This document shows positions 8,352 through 17,036 of a stretch of DNA of 64,000 nt, one piece after another (within the stretch, counting starts at the first letter, position 1; every line of letters starts with the position of its first letter). Source of the DNA: Flavobacterium fluviale (GTDB lineage: Bacteria; Bacteroidota; Bacteroidia; Flavobacteriales; Flavobacteriaceae); NCBI RefSeq assembly GCF_003312915.1, contig NZ_CP030261.1:4588001-4652000 (forward strand). Reading direction: 5' to 3'. A model generated the notes under the pieces. That model searched no databases. It saw only the letters and a list, made by a program, of their open reading frames with translations, and was not told the origin of the DNA. A program made the translations under genes and the position numbers.

Positions 8352-9566
8352 TTAATTCCATTTTCCGTCGCCTTTGTATTTAAGCAAAAATGGATTTTTT
8401 GGATTAACGGTGAATACTGGCTTTTTATAAGTTCCTTTTACATAATTTGTTTTAGCATAGGTTTTTAAAACATCTGGATCTGTAAAAGGAAGGTCATTTA
8501 AATAAATCAAATATTTATAAAAATGAGTCAGCATTTCCTGCTGTCCGCCTCCTTCTCCGCTATTTGCCAAATTACTGCTGTGGCTGAAACCAATGTGATG
8601 CGAATATTCATGCGACCAAACTGACATTTCTCCTAACCAATGTCCGGTAACATATCCAGATTCCCACTGCGATGCCAATGCGCCCCCGCCCCATGCAGAG
8701 TCTCCGCCAACCATTGCCATATAAACGGCTCTTTTGTCCAGATAATTCCAATATATTTTTTCAATTTCTTCTTTTGAAAGATAATCGTAAACTCCGTCAA
8801 CGTCATCAGCATTTCCGTGCCAGTTCAACGCTCCGTTTACAGCAGTTCCCGCCAAAGCAGCCTGCTCTTCTTTGTATTTATCAAAATTGGTAAAAGTGCT
8901 GTAATATAAAGGATGACTCAAAGCATAAGAATAATTGATAATCATTGTGATAGCTTCTTTTGCCAAAGCTGGGTTCATTGGAAGATATTTGCCAAGTTCG
9001 TTAATATGATAACCATCATGGAACTGAACCAAGTGATTTGATTTTATTTTTTTGAGTTTTTGAAATAGAGGATCTTCAGATTCAACCGAAAATTGAATTG
9101 CGCCCGAAGAGAATCCTGCGATTTTGTCAATTGTTACCGTGTTTCCAGTTTCTAACAAATAATCATTTTTCTGTTCTGTTAAAGGTATTTTATGAAACGA
9201 ACGGTGAAAAGCAGGAACTTTTGAAAAGCTGTAAAGCAAAAATCTCTTATCGTAATTTGGCAGTTTTGCATAAATTTTTACATCAGTAAGTCCAACAGGC
9301 GAATAAAGCGAAATCTGTACAGAATCTTTTCCTTTTTGAATCACCTGCAGCGGCTCATTTACTCTAAACCATCGATCTGTTTTATCGTACATTCTTGCTG
9401 GATCTTCGTCATCAGCAAACATGGTCATCGGGTGATTTTCTGCGGGTAAAGCTGCAGCATCAATGCTTGGAAGGTAATTTGGTTTGTACGAATCTCCATC
9501 GTCACTGCAGCCAAAAATTATACTTGAAAGTAACGCAAGTACAATGTAGTGAGTTTTTTTTCTCAT
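8352..9566 (-). CDS. putative metzincin-type zinc metallopeptidase lipoprotein
   Basis: The 404-residue protein has a lipoprotein signal (IIFGC, Cys20). Near the C-terminus it carries the complete metzincin zinc motif HExxHxxGxxH, with H319, E320, H323, G326 and H329 in HEYSHHIGFSH. The N-terminal half looks like a beta-rich accessory domain. A likely Met-turn is QQEMLTHF about 20 residues after the motif. It sits directly upstream of the propeller-like lipoprotein in the same orientation. The protease role rests on the motif; the family and substrate are not recognised. Confidence 0.75.
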   Translation of the reverse strand: MRKKTHYIVLALLSSIIFGCSDDGDSYKPNYLPSIDAAALPAENHPMTMFADDEDPARMYDKTDRWFRVNEPLQVIQKGKDSVQISLYSPVGLTDVKIYAKLPNYDKRFLLYSFSKVPAFHRSFHKIPLTEQKNDYLLETGNTVTIDKIAGFSSGAIQFSVESEDPLFQKLKKIKSNHLVQFHDGYHINELGKYLPMNPALAKEAITMIINYSYALSHPLYYSTFTNFDKYKEEQAALAGTAVNGALNWHGNADDVDGVYDYLSKEEIEKIYWNYLDKRAVYMAMVGGDSAWGGGALASQWESGYVTGHWLGEMSVWSHEYSHHIGFSHSSNLANSGEGGGQQEMLTHFYKYLIYLNDLPFTDPDVLKTYAKTNYVKGTYKKPVFTVNPKNPFLLKYKGDGKWN

Positions 9567-9731
9567 TTTAAGTAAGTAGGTTTGGGGTTAAATATGCGCA
9601 CAAAACTATCAATATGCTTTTTAAAAACAAACAGATTGAAAGAAAAGTATGAAATTAATTGTACTAAAAGTAAAATTATCCAGACGCTACAGTACTTAAA
9701 AGTTATATTTTAAGCTTAAAAAAAATGTATT

Positions 9732-10850
9732 TTACGTTAAATCTAACGTTTCGATTCTAGATAAATCAGCATTAAATTTTACAAATGATGCAGGAAATCC
9801 AACTTTAATTTTTCCGATTTTATCCTGCATCCCAATTGCTGCTGCAACTCTTGAAGATGCCATTTTTACAGCTTCATCTGCTGTAACATGAAGATGATTA
9901 TAGGCATTTTGCACTGCTTCTGCCATTGATATTGCCGCACCGGCCAGATTGCCGTCTTCATTTCTGTAGAAACCATTTTCTAAATGAGCATCAAAATTTT
10001 CCCATTTAAAATTGGATACTTTTCGGCCTAAAAAAGTTGCATCGCTGATTAGAAAGAATTTGTCTTTTTTAAGTTTGTAAGCCACTTTGGCCGCTGCATA
10101 ATCACAATGTACGCCGTCCAGAATAACTGGAGCGTAAACTTCTTCGTTTTCAAAAACTGCCCCAACCAAACCTGGTTCGCGATGCCCAAACTGTGTCATG
10201 GCGTTAAATAAATGCGTTACAAGATTTATTCCTTTGGAAAAATAAAACTGTGCTTCTTTATGGGTTATGGTCGAATGTCCTATTGAGATTGTGATACCGC
10301 TTTCGATGAGCATATTTAACTGTTCTTCTGTAAAACACTCGGGAGCGATGGTAATTACTTTTATGACATCTTTTCCTTTTTCGATAATTTCTTTCAGTTC
10401 CTCATTTGTTGGTTTTCGAACTTGATCCATACTGTGAGCGCCACGCCTTAACGGATTTAAAAACGGACCTTCCAAATGCATTCCGATAACGCCATTATTA
10501 TACTTTTTCATGTACGCACGAACGGCTTCAATTCCTTCTAAAATGGTTTCTCTTGAAGAAGAAATCAAACAAGGTAAAACATGTGTTGTGCCGTATTTCA
10601 AGCTTGAATCGTAAATATCCTGAATAGTTTCCTCGTTTGGAGTCTGACTGAAATAAAACTTTTCGCCGCCATTAATCTGAATATCTATAAAACCAGCTGC
10701 AAGATGACTGCCGCCTAAATCAATTTTTTCGATATCATTTGGAATTTTATTTTGAACCGAAATAACAATTCCGTTTTCTACAATTACAACTCCATTCTCC
10801 ACTATTTCGTCACCTGTATGCACAACAGCATTTACAATTGCCTGCTTCAT
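9732..10850 (-). CDS. nagA: N-acetylglucosamine-6-phosphate deacetylase NagA
   Basis: This cytoplasmic amidohydrolase converts GlcNAc-6-phosphate to glucosamine-6-phosphate in amino-sugar and cell-wall recycling. Family motifs are all visible: GFIDIQINGGEKF near residue 54, the metal-ligand segment GMHLEGPFLNP, ISIGHS, THLFNAM, and the catalytic aspartate in LISDATF. The 372 residues match the family. It stands alone with no adjacent nagB or GlcNAc transporter. Confidence 0.95.
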   Translation of the reverse strand: MKQAIVNAVVHTGDEIVENGVVIVENGIVISVQNKIPNDIEKIDLGGSHLAAGFIDIQINGGEKFYFSQTPNEETIQDIYDSSLKYGTTHVLPCLISSSRETILEGIEAVRAYMKKYNNGVIGMHLEGPFLNPLRRGAHSMDQVRKPTNEELKEIIEKGKDVIKVITIAPECFTEEQLNMLIESGITISIGHSTITHKEAQFYFSKGINLVTHLFNAMTQFGHREPGLVGAVFENEEVYAPVILDGVHCDYAAAKVAYKLKKDKFFLISDATFLGRKVSNFKWENFDAHLENGFYRNEDGNLAGAAISMAEAVQNAYNHLHVTADEAVKMASSRVAAAIGMQDKIGKIKVGFPASFVKFNADLSRIETLDLT

Positions 10851-10920
10851 CTTTAATTGATTTCTTTTAATTTTTAACTCAGAAATGAAAAGAGAAAGGT
10901 CGCATTATTTCTCTAAATAA

Positions 10921-10949
10921 AAAAGCTTCAGAAAAAATCTGAAGCTTTT
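10921..10949 (-). terminator. intrinsic terminator of the TolC-HlyD-ABC operon
   Basis: The perfect stem AAAAGCTTCAGA/TCTGAAGCTTTT has a 5-nt loop and is flanked by A and T tracts on both sides. It lies about 65 bp past the TolC stop codon on the minus strand. Confidence 0.85.
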
Positions 10950-11012
10950 TTGAATTTAAATTCTGAAAATTAATATAGTACAGCTATTGCAAACTGCATA
11001 TTTGAATAGGTA

Positions 11013-12410
11013 TTAGTCTGGATTTGCCAATATTTTGTACAACTCGGCATTAGAAAGATAAAACTGATTTTCTAAACTGATTTGAGATAACTTGGCACTT
11101 ACCAGATTATTTTCTCTCGAATTAATTAAGAAAATAGAACTTTCTCCAAATGAAAACAGTTTCTCTTCTGAATCCAGCATTGTCATATAATCGTTAACAA
11201 GATTATCGATTACAGTTTTCTGTCTTCTTAAAGATGCGATTTCTGTCTGCTGTGCTTTTATTTTATTTTTAAGTTCCAATCGCTGCTGTCCAATGTCGAA
11301 CTGCAGATCCTGAATTTTAATTTTAGCCATTTTTAAATTTCCTCTTTCTTTTCTTAAGAAAATAGGAAAACTAAAATCGATATTAAACTTATAATCATCT
11401 GCATTAAAAGTATTCCAGTATTGCGGTTCTGAAATATAATTGTAACCAACATTTACTTTAGGCAGAAGTGAATTTGCTTTTAACTGCCTGTTCACTTCCA
11501 AAATAGACATTTTAGTTTCTAACGATTGTATTTTCGGATGCGAATCCAGCGATTCAACATCAACCATCATAGCATCTGTTCTTAAAGTTTCTTCAATCGT
11601 CTGACCTAAATTCTGCTCTGGTTTTACAAAATCTCCTAATTCAACCGGAACATTTTCGATCCACAAATAATTAGCCAGATTAAGTTTTGCTTTTGCCAGT
11701 TTCAGATTTGCATTTTCTACATTTAATTCTCTGTTTCTTACCGTAATTCGAGCTTCAACGCTGTCAATTGCAGGCGAATCTCCAGATTCAATTAATTTTT
11801 TAACGCCAGAAAAACGTGTACTTGCAAAGCCTAAGTAATTTTTATACAATTCCGCTTCGTTGTAGCTTCTTCTCCAGTCGAAATAAGCTTCACTAGCTTT
11901 GTACAAAACGGCGATAGCTCTTAGTTTTCTTTCGGCATCACTTAATTTAACCTGAAGTTTTCCTTCTCTCAAATCAGCCATTCGCTGATTGATAAACATT
12001 CCCTGTCCTAAAGCAACGCTGATTCCGAGCGATGTTAAACCTGGTTCCGGCGTACGATTCTGCGGGTTGTAATATTGTCCGTCTGTGTCATCAAAACCAG
12101 CTTTAATTTCTATTCCGTACCAAGTTGGAATTTTGAAACTGCTGTTTAATAATGAATAATATTCGGTTCCTTTAAATTCTTTCTTATTATAATCTACTTC
12201 AATTTTTGGATCAAAGCCCCCACGCGCCGCCATTAATCTCGCCTGCGCATTGCTTACTTCAAGATTGGCTTGTTTTACGAGCGGATGGTATTTTTTAACG
12301 TATCCTAAGAACTCGCTGAAACTCAGCTCTTCTTCGTTAAAATTCTGACTTTGAAGCGAAGAAAAACTCAGTAGAAATAAGAAAGAAAGCAATTTTACAA
12401 GATTTCTCAT
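11013..12410 (-). CDS. TolC-family outer-membrane channel of a type I secretion-like operon
   Basis: I choose the ATG giving MRNLVKLLSFLFLLSFSSLQSQ, a clean signal peptide that begins directly after the HlyD stop. An upstream start would add a Lys-rich 22-residue extension with no signal. The 465-residue protein shows the TolC pattern of two repeats of long amphipathic helices (for example residues about 160-250 and 340-440) and short strands such as NVGYNYISEP. It provides the outer-membrane exit duct for the ABC/HlyD pair upstream. Confidence 0.9.
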   Translation of the reverse strand: MRNLVKLLSFLFLLSFSSLQSQNFNEEELSFSEFLGYVKKYHPLVKQANLEVSNAQARLMAARGGFDPKIEVDYNKKEFKGTEYYSLLNSSFKIPTWYGIEIKAGFDDTDGQYYNPQNRTPEPGLTSLGISVALGQGMFINQRMADLREGKLQVKLSDAERKLRAIAVLYKASEAYFDWRRSYNEAELYKNYLGFASTRFSGVKKLIESGDSPAIDSVEARITVRNRELNVENANLKLAKAKLNLANYLWIENVPVELGDFVKPEQNLGQTIEETLRTDAMMVDVESLDSHPKIQSLETKMSILEVNRQLKANSLLPKVNVGYNYISEPQYWNTFNADDYKFNIDFSFPIFLRKERGNLKMAKIKIQDLQFDIGQQRLELKNKIKAQQTEIASLRRQKTVIDNLVNDYMTMLDSEEKLFSFGESSIFLINSRENNLVSAKLSQISLENQFYLSNAELYKILANPD

Positions 12411-12411
12411 T

Positions 12412-13764
12412 TTATTTTTTCTCCTTTCCTTTTTCTTCTTTTTCACCTGAATTGTAATAGTTTGGCGGGAAACCATTTAAGTTTCGCCAAATTTCATACC
12501 ATACAGAAACCGTTTCGAGCAAAGCAATACTTTGTGCTCCGGCACCAATACTTAATTCTTTTGGCCAGTGACGATCTGCTCCATCCGGCGAAACCAAAAT
12601 TCTGTATTTCCCGTTTGGACTAATAAAGTTTTCTATCGCCACGACTTTACCTCCATAAGTCCCGTATGATAATCCCGGCCATCCAGAAAATACGATTCTA
12701 GGCCATCCGTCAAACCAAACACGAACTTTTGCACCGCGGTGAACAAGCGGTAAATCGATAGGATCTACGTAAGTTTCTACCGCAATATCATATTTAGACG
12801 GCATAATACTGACAACTGGTGTTCCTTCTTTAATAGTTTCTCCAAGACCAGCCAGCAAAGCACGATTGACATAACCGCTCTGAGGTGCTGTAATGTAATA
12901 TAAACCATTTCTCAATCTGTAATTGGTATACTGATTTTCCAGTTTATTTACCTGAGCTTCTGTATCGTACTGTGTACTTAAAGCTGTAAATTTATCACTT
13001 CTTGATTTTGATATTTTTTCAGCATATTCAGCCGTAATTCTATTGATTTCAACTTTAGCGTTTATCAGTTCGTTTCTGCTGCTTAAAAGTTTGTTTTCCT
13101 GTGTAATAATATATGCTTCAGATTCTTGCAGTTTTAATCTTTTCTGCTCGACATCTGTCATTGGTTTTAAACCTTCTTTATTTAATGCTGTAGAACGATC
13201 GAATTGTGTTTTTGCAATTCGCAGCTGCGTTCTTACTGCAACAAGGTCCATACTGTCACTTTTTATTTTCAGCTGTGCCTGACGAATTTTATTCTGCGCC
13301 TGCTGCAATTTCAATTGTCTTTCTGTTGTAAGCGACTGTGCCTGAACGTCAAGAGAACCTACTTTGTCGCCGTAAGATTCTGCTGCCATTTTTTTAGCAT
13401 CAACTTGTTCTTTGGTATTTGCAACCAAATTTGGATCTAAATAATCTTCTTTGATCTCTGAAATGAAAAGAACAGTATCTCCTTTTTTTACATAATCACC
13501 TTCTTTTACATACCATTTTTCAATACGGCCTGCAATCGCATTGTGAACCGTTTGCGGTCTTTGATCTGGTTTTAAAGTTGTCACAGAACCGCTTCCTGAA
13601 ATATTCTGTGTCCAAGGCAGAAAAAGACAGCAGACAAGAAAAATCAAAAATCCGATTATGACTTTATTTAAAATTCTATAATGTGGTCTGCGGGCAACGC
13701 TTGTAATCGATTTGTATTTGCCCGGAGTTATAAGTACGTTATTATCTTTGGATATATTGAGCAT
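12412..13764 (-). CDS. HlyD-family membrane fusion (adaptor) protein
   Basis: The 450-residue adaptor has a short cytoplasmic N-terminus, one transmembrane helix (about residues 32-52) and a biotinyl-lipoyl-like domain split around a long coiled coil (about 110-290). Half-motifs are RIEKWYVKEGDYVKKGDTV and APQSGYVNRALLAGLGETI. It bridges the inner-membrane ABC exporter and TolC in the periplasm. It starts 2 bp after the ABC stop and ends at the TolC start, a tight operon. Confidence 0.93.
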   Translation of the reverse strand: MLNISKDNNVLITPGKYKSITSVARRPHYRILNKVIIGFLIFLVCCLFLPWTQNISGSGSVTTLKPDQRPQTVHNAIAGRIEKWYVKEGDYVKKGDTVLFISEIKEDYLDPNLVANTKEQVDAKKMAAESYGDKVGSLDVQAQSLTTERQLKLQQAQNKIRQAQLKIKSDSMDLVAVRTQLRIAKTQFDRSTALNKEGLKPMTDVEQKRLKLQESEAYIITQENKLLSSRNELINAKVEINRITAEYAEKISKSRSDKFTALSTQYDTEAQVNKLENQYTNYRLRNGLYYITAPQSGYVNRALLAGLGETIKEGTPVVSIMPSKYDIAVETYVDPIDLPLVHRGAKVRVWFDGWPRIVFSGWPGLSYGTYGGKVVAIENFISPNGKYRILVSPDGADRHWPKELSIGAGAQSIALLETVSVWYEIWRNLNGFPPNYYNSGEKEEKGKEKK

Positions 13765-13766
13765 GA

Positions 13767-15422
13767 TTAAAGCTTTATGTCGTTAATAATTTTTCCGTCA
13801 TCAATCGTGATCATACGGCTGCATTTGCTTTTCCAAATATCACTTTTAGAAGTTACAATTACAGTCCAGTCGTTTTCATCAGAAAGTAAAAAATCAACAA
13901 TTTTGTTCGAAGTTAATTCGTCCATTTTATCAACAGGATCTTCCAAGAATAAGATATTCGGTTTCCCAACTATACTTCTGGCCAAAAGAATCTTCTGTAC
14001 ATCTGAAGCAGAAAGTTCGCGTCCGCCTGGATGAATTTGATTATCGAGTCCGTTCTCAAAAGTTTTAATATATGGCGTTAAACCAACATTATCTAAAGCC
14101 CATTTTAAATCATCACTGTTTAATGTCTCGTTTCCGAAAACAATATTCTCGCGGATTGTACCCGCAAAAAGTGTATCGCCTTGAAGAAAAGTCCCCGCCT
14201 GAGCTCTGTAAGTATCTTCGTTAAGACGGTTCATATAATTATCGGTAACATACATAGCGCCGCTTTCTGGCTCTAAAACTCCAGAGAGAAGTCGCAATAA
14301 AGTACTTTTTCCAGCTCCGTTTGTTCCTGTAAGAATAATTTTTTCGCCCTGAGAAATTTTCAAATTAATATTCTTAAGCGATTTTTTGCCATGTTCTGGA
14401 TAATGGTAACTGATGCTTTCTGTTTCGATATTAATTCCTTTTTCCGTTTTATCAGAAGTCTGCGGAATACATGAAATCTCCATGTCAGTAACCTGTCCAA
14501 TTTTTTCAACAGAAGTCAAAACATCGTAGAAAGATTCCAGTCCGAAGATAATTTTCTCAACAGAGTTAATCAATAATACGATTACAATTTCAGCTGCTAC
14601 GAACTGCCCTATGTTCATTTGGTGGTGAATTACCAGAAAACCACCGATAGACAATAAGGCAGCGGTAACAATTACTTTAAAAATAGTCAGCTGTATATAT
14701 TGTTTTTTCATTACCTGAAAGTGCTTTTCACGGTAATTTACATATTGGCTTACATAGCCGTCATTTCTATCTAAGGCATATTCAAAAGCACCTTTTCTGC
14801 GGAAACTTTCTCTATTGCGGGCAATTTCCTGAAGCCATGCTGCCACCTTATATTTAAACTTCGATTCGTTCAAACTGGTTTCGAGACCATCTTTGTACGA
14901 AAACTTAAAAATGACATATAAGATAACAATGAAAAGAAGTCCGATAACCATAAAGAATGAATGGTACAGTACTAATAAAATAATACCCAGACCCACTTGA
15001 AGAAATGCTGTACAGAAATCAAGCAGTAATTTTGCCGTTCCTTTCTGCACCATAAGAGTATCAAAGAAACGATTGGCTTTTTCGGGCGCATATTCAGAAT
15101 ACATTTCTTTAAATTTAATTAAAGGCATTCTGTATGCAAATTCAAATGAAGAACGAACGAAAATTCGCTGCTGCAGATTTTCTACTATACGAAGCTGTAA
15201 GATCGTTAAAATCCCGCCAAAACCAACTCCAATTGTAACTAAAACTACGAGAACGATCCAAGAAACGCTCAGCTGTCCGCTTTGAATAAAATTAATAATA
15301 GCCTGGATTCCCAAAGGGAGTGAAAGGTTGACTAACCCTCCAAAAGCAGCATAGAAGATAATTTGATATACATCGCGCTTATCGAGCTGCAATAAGTTAT
15401 AAAAACGTTTTAATGGTGTCAT
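13767..15422 (-). CDS. ABC exporter (fused TMD-NBD) with degenerate ATPase motifs
   Basis: A 551-residue half-transporter: a six-helix membrane domain (about 1-310), then a nucleotide-binding domain. There is no C39 peptidase domain, so no leader-peptide cleavage is expected. Walker A is intact (GTNGAGKST, K372) and a Q-loop glutamine is present. The signature is LSASD in place of LSGGQ. Walker B ends LFLED with E494-D495 where DE is normal. The switch histidine is replaced in VIVTSKSD. Two identical weak ATP sites would form in a homodimer. It heads the operon with HlyD and TolC proteins, so a type I secretion-like role is likely; the substrate is unknown. Confidence 0.88.
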   Translation of the reverse strand: MTPLKRFYNLLQLDKRDVYQIIFYAAFGGLVNLSLPLGIQAIINFIQSGQLSVSWIVLVVLVTIGVGFGGILTILQLRIVENLQQRIFVRSSFEFAYRMPLIKFKEMYSEYAPEKANRFFDTLMVQKGTAKLLLDFCTAFLQVGLGIILLVLYHSFFMVIGLLFIVILYVIFKFSYKDGLETSLNESKFKYKVAAWLQEIARNRESFRRKGAFEYALDRNDGYVSQYVNYREKHFQVMKKQYIQLTIFKVIVTAALLSIGGFLVIHHQMNIGQFVAAEIVIVLLINSVEKIIFGLESFYDVLTSVEKIGQVTDMEISCIPQTSDKTEKGINIETESISYHYPEHGKKSLKNINLKISQGEKIILTGTNGAGKSTLLRLLSGVLEPESGAMYVTDNYMNRLNEDTYRAQAGTFLQGDTLFAGTIRENIVFGNETLNSDDLKWALDNVGLTPYIKTFENGLDNQIHPGGRELSASDVQKILLARSIVGKPNILFLEDPVDKMDELTSNKIVDFLLSDENDWTVIVTSKSDIWKSKCSRMITIDDGKIINDIKL

Positions 15423-15524
15423 GAATGTAAGTATAAATACAAGATTATTACATAGAATAAATATACGGCAAAAACCGCATTCGAGATTAAGATTTTTATC
15501 CTAATCCCTAAAAAAAACAAGTAT

Positions 15525-15929
15525 CTATGAATTCATCCGAGGAGGCGGTAAATGAATTTTACCATGAAAACCAAACGAGAAAATGGGGTTATTAATATAG
15601 TTTTTCCCTTTTGTTTCGATTTGAAAATAAAAATTAGGCATCATTGATTCTATCGAAATCAAGTATTCCATTGCTGGAATTCCTTTCGCTAATTTCGCCG
15701 TTTTTGTGTCTTTTGTTTCGTAGTCATCCAATTCTTCTGGAATTCCGTCACACTTAAAAACTTTCTTTAGAAAATTACATGCAATTCCCTTTACGGTATA
15801 GGTTTCGGCATTATCGCTTATAATTCTTCCGAAACTATTAGAAATGTTTACACTGCTGATTAAAAAATAGCCGACTAGTAACACCTGAAGGCATTTGCTA
15901 AAAAAGCTATTTTTAATCTTATTCAACAT
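15525..15929 (-). CDS. small exported or membrane-anchored protein, unknown
   Basis: The 134-residue product has one N-terminal hydrophobic segment (about 14-32) after a basic start, and then a polar region with two Cys (in IACNFLKKVFKC). I do not recognise a family. It lies about 100 bp upstream of the ABC exporter gene in the same orientation and could belong to the same transcription unit, either as an accessory protein or a substrate. That link rests only on position. Confidence 0.6.
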   Translation of the reverse strand: MLNKIKNSFFSKCLQVLLVGYFLISSVNISNSFGRIISDNAETYTVKGIACNFLKKVFKCDGIPEELDDYETKDTKTAKLAKGIPAMEYLISIESMMPNFYFQIETKGKNYINNPIFSFGFHGKIHLPPPRMNS

Positions 15930-16373
15930 TTTCTAAAAAATAAAAGTTACATCGCCAATAAAATTCCCGAAAGACTTTAACCAAACACTTTAAATATTCT
16001 TAAGTCTTTTTTGCCTCTAAATTTACTTTTCAGTCTAAAAAACCACTTTCGATTTTATCCAAAACCTCAGTGATTTAGAGCAATCATCCTAATTTTTATG
16101 AGCGCGCAATTTAGAGCCATTTTTTTTGCAGAACATTAAAATAACATTAGAATTTAACTGTTTTTAAAACTTTAAAAATAAATTAACAGGACATTCCTAC
16201 ACTTTGTAAATTATCGAAATTATATAACACCACGCTGTAATTCTATAACTCCCAAATAGATATGAATTCTACTTTTGATAATCGAAATTTTCGATAAAAT
16301 TTAATAAAAGATTAAACAAGTGTTACCGATTAAACAAACCCGATTCATAAACCATTTAATATATAATCAAGAG
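15930..16373. other. intergenic region upstream of the DUF1810 gene
   Basis: This 444-bp AT-rich spacer holds divergent promoters but no coding signal. A perfect -7 box TACTTTTG lies at 16270-16277, and the short palindrome ATCGAAATTTTCGAT begins at about 16281. Nothing else stands out. Confidence 0.5.
16270..16277 (+). promoter_or_regulatory. TAnnTTTG -7 box for the DUF1810 gene
   Basis: TACTTTTG matches the Bacteroidota primary sigma -7 consensus. Transcription would start near 16284, about 90 nt before the chosen ATG. No clear TTG was seen at -33. Confidence 0.4.
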
Positions 16374-16832
16374 ATGATCTACGCAAAAAATGATTTGACC
16401 CGATTTTTAGATGCACAAAATAAACTTTATCTGACTGCTCTTTCTGAGATAAAAAAAGGAAAAAAAGAAACACACTGGATGTGGTTTATTTTTCCGCAGA
16501 TAAAAGGATTGGGAAAAAGTGCACTCTCTGATTATTATGCAGTTGCAGATCTTAAAGAGGCAACTGAATTTTTAAATCACCCGATTTTAGCCAAACATTT
16601 AATTGAAATCTCAAAATTACTTTTGACTTTAAAGAAAAAGTCAGCAGAAGGTATTTTGGGAGAACTTGGTGCAAGAAAACTTCATTCGTCAATGAGTTTA
16701 TTTGTTCAAGTAGAAAATGCTGATCCTGTTTTTCAAGAAGTTCTGGATACTTTTTTCTACGGACATTTAGATCAAATGACTTTAAACTTTACTAAAAAAG
16801 CCGTTAGACAGCCAGAAGCTGTTCTTTCTTAA
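16374..16832 (+). CDS. DUF1810 family protein
   Basis: The product carries the DUF1810 pattern: DLTRFLDAQ, then HWMWFIFPQIKGLGKS, and ELGARKLHSSMSLF. The biochemical role of the family is unknown. I start at the internal ATG (MIYAKNDL), since families of this length begin just before the RFLDAQ segment; a GTG 54 bp upstream is a weaker option. The 152 residues fit. A strong terminator follows. Confidence 0.85.
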   Translation: MIYAKNDLTRFLDAQNKLYLTALSEIKKGKKETHWMWFIFPQIKGLGKSALSDYYAVADLKEATEFLNHPILAKHLIEISKLLLTLKKKSAEGILGELGARKLHSSMSLFVQVENADPVFQEVLDTFFYGHLDQMTLNFTKKAVRQPEAVLS

Positions 16833-16850
16833 TACTCTCTTAGGTCTCTA

Positions 16851-16886
16851 AAAATCGGTTATTTCAAAATTGAGATAACCGATTTT
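16851..16886 (+). terminator. intrinsic terminator after the DUF1810 gene
   Basis: The perfect stem AAAATCGGTTAT/ATAACCGATTTT has a 12-nt loop, followed by a run of T. It lies 18 bp past the stop codon. Confidence 0.88.
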
Positions 16887-16986
16887 TTTTTACGCGCAAT
16901 ATAAGTCAGATAGCGACTATAATATTGAATTCCATATTCAAATTTTTCCTTAAACAAAATTTAAATCATTCCTTTTATAATTATTG

Positions 16987-16994
16987 TAAATTTG
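16987..16994 (+). promoter_or_regulatory. -7 box and possible operator of the MocR gene
   Basis: TAAATTTG is a perfect -7 box with an expected start near 17001. An inverted pair TGGACT (16992-16997) and AGTCCA (just before the start codon) flanks the start site. This could be an autoregulatory site for the MocR protein encoded downstream, as is common in this family. Confidence 0.4.
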
Positions 16995-17036
16995 GACTAC
17001 TTTTATTCAACAGTAAACCAATAATAAACAGTCCAG

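Noticed and set aside
12411..12476. Longer start for the TolC-like protein with a Lys-rich extension
   Set aside because: It would overlap hlyD by about 65 bp and hide the signal peptide; the internal ATG gives a clean export signal.
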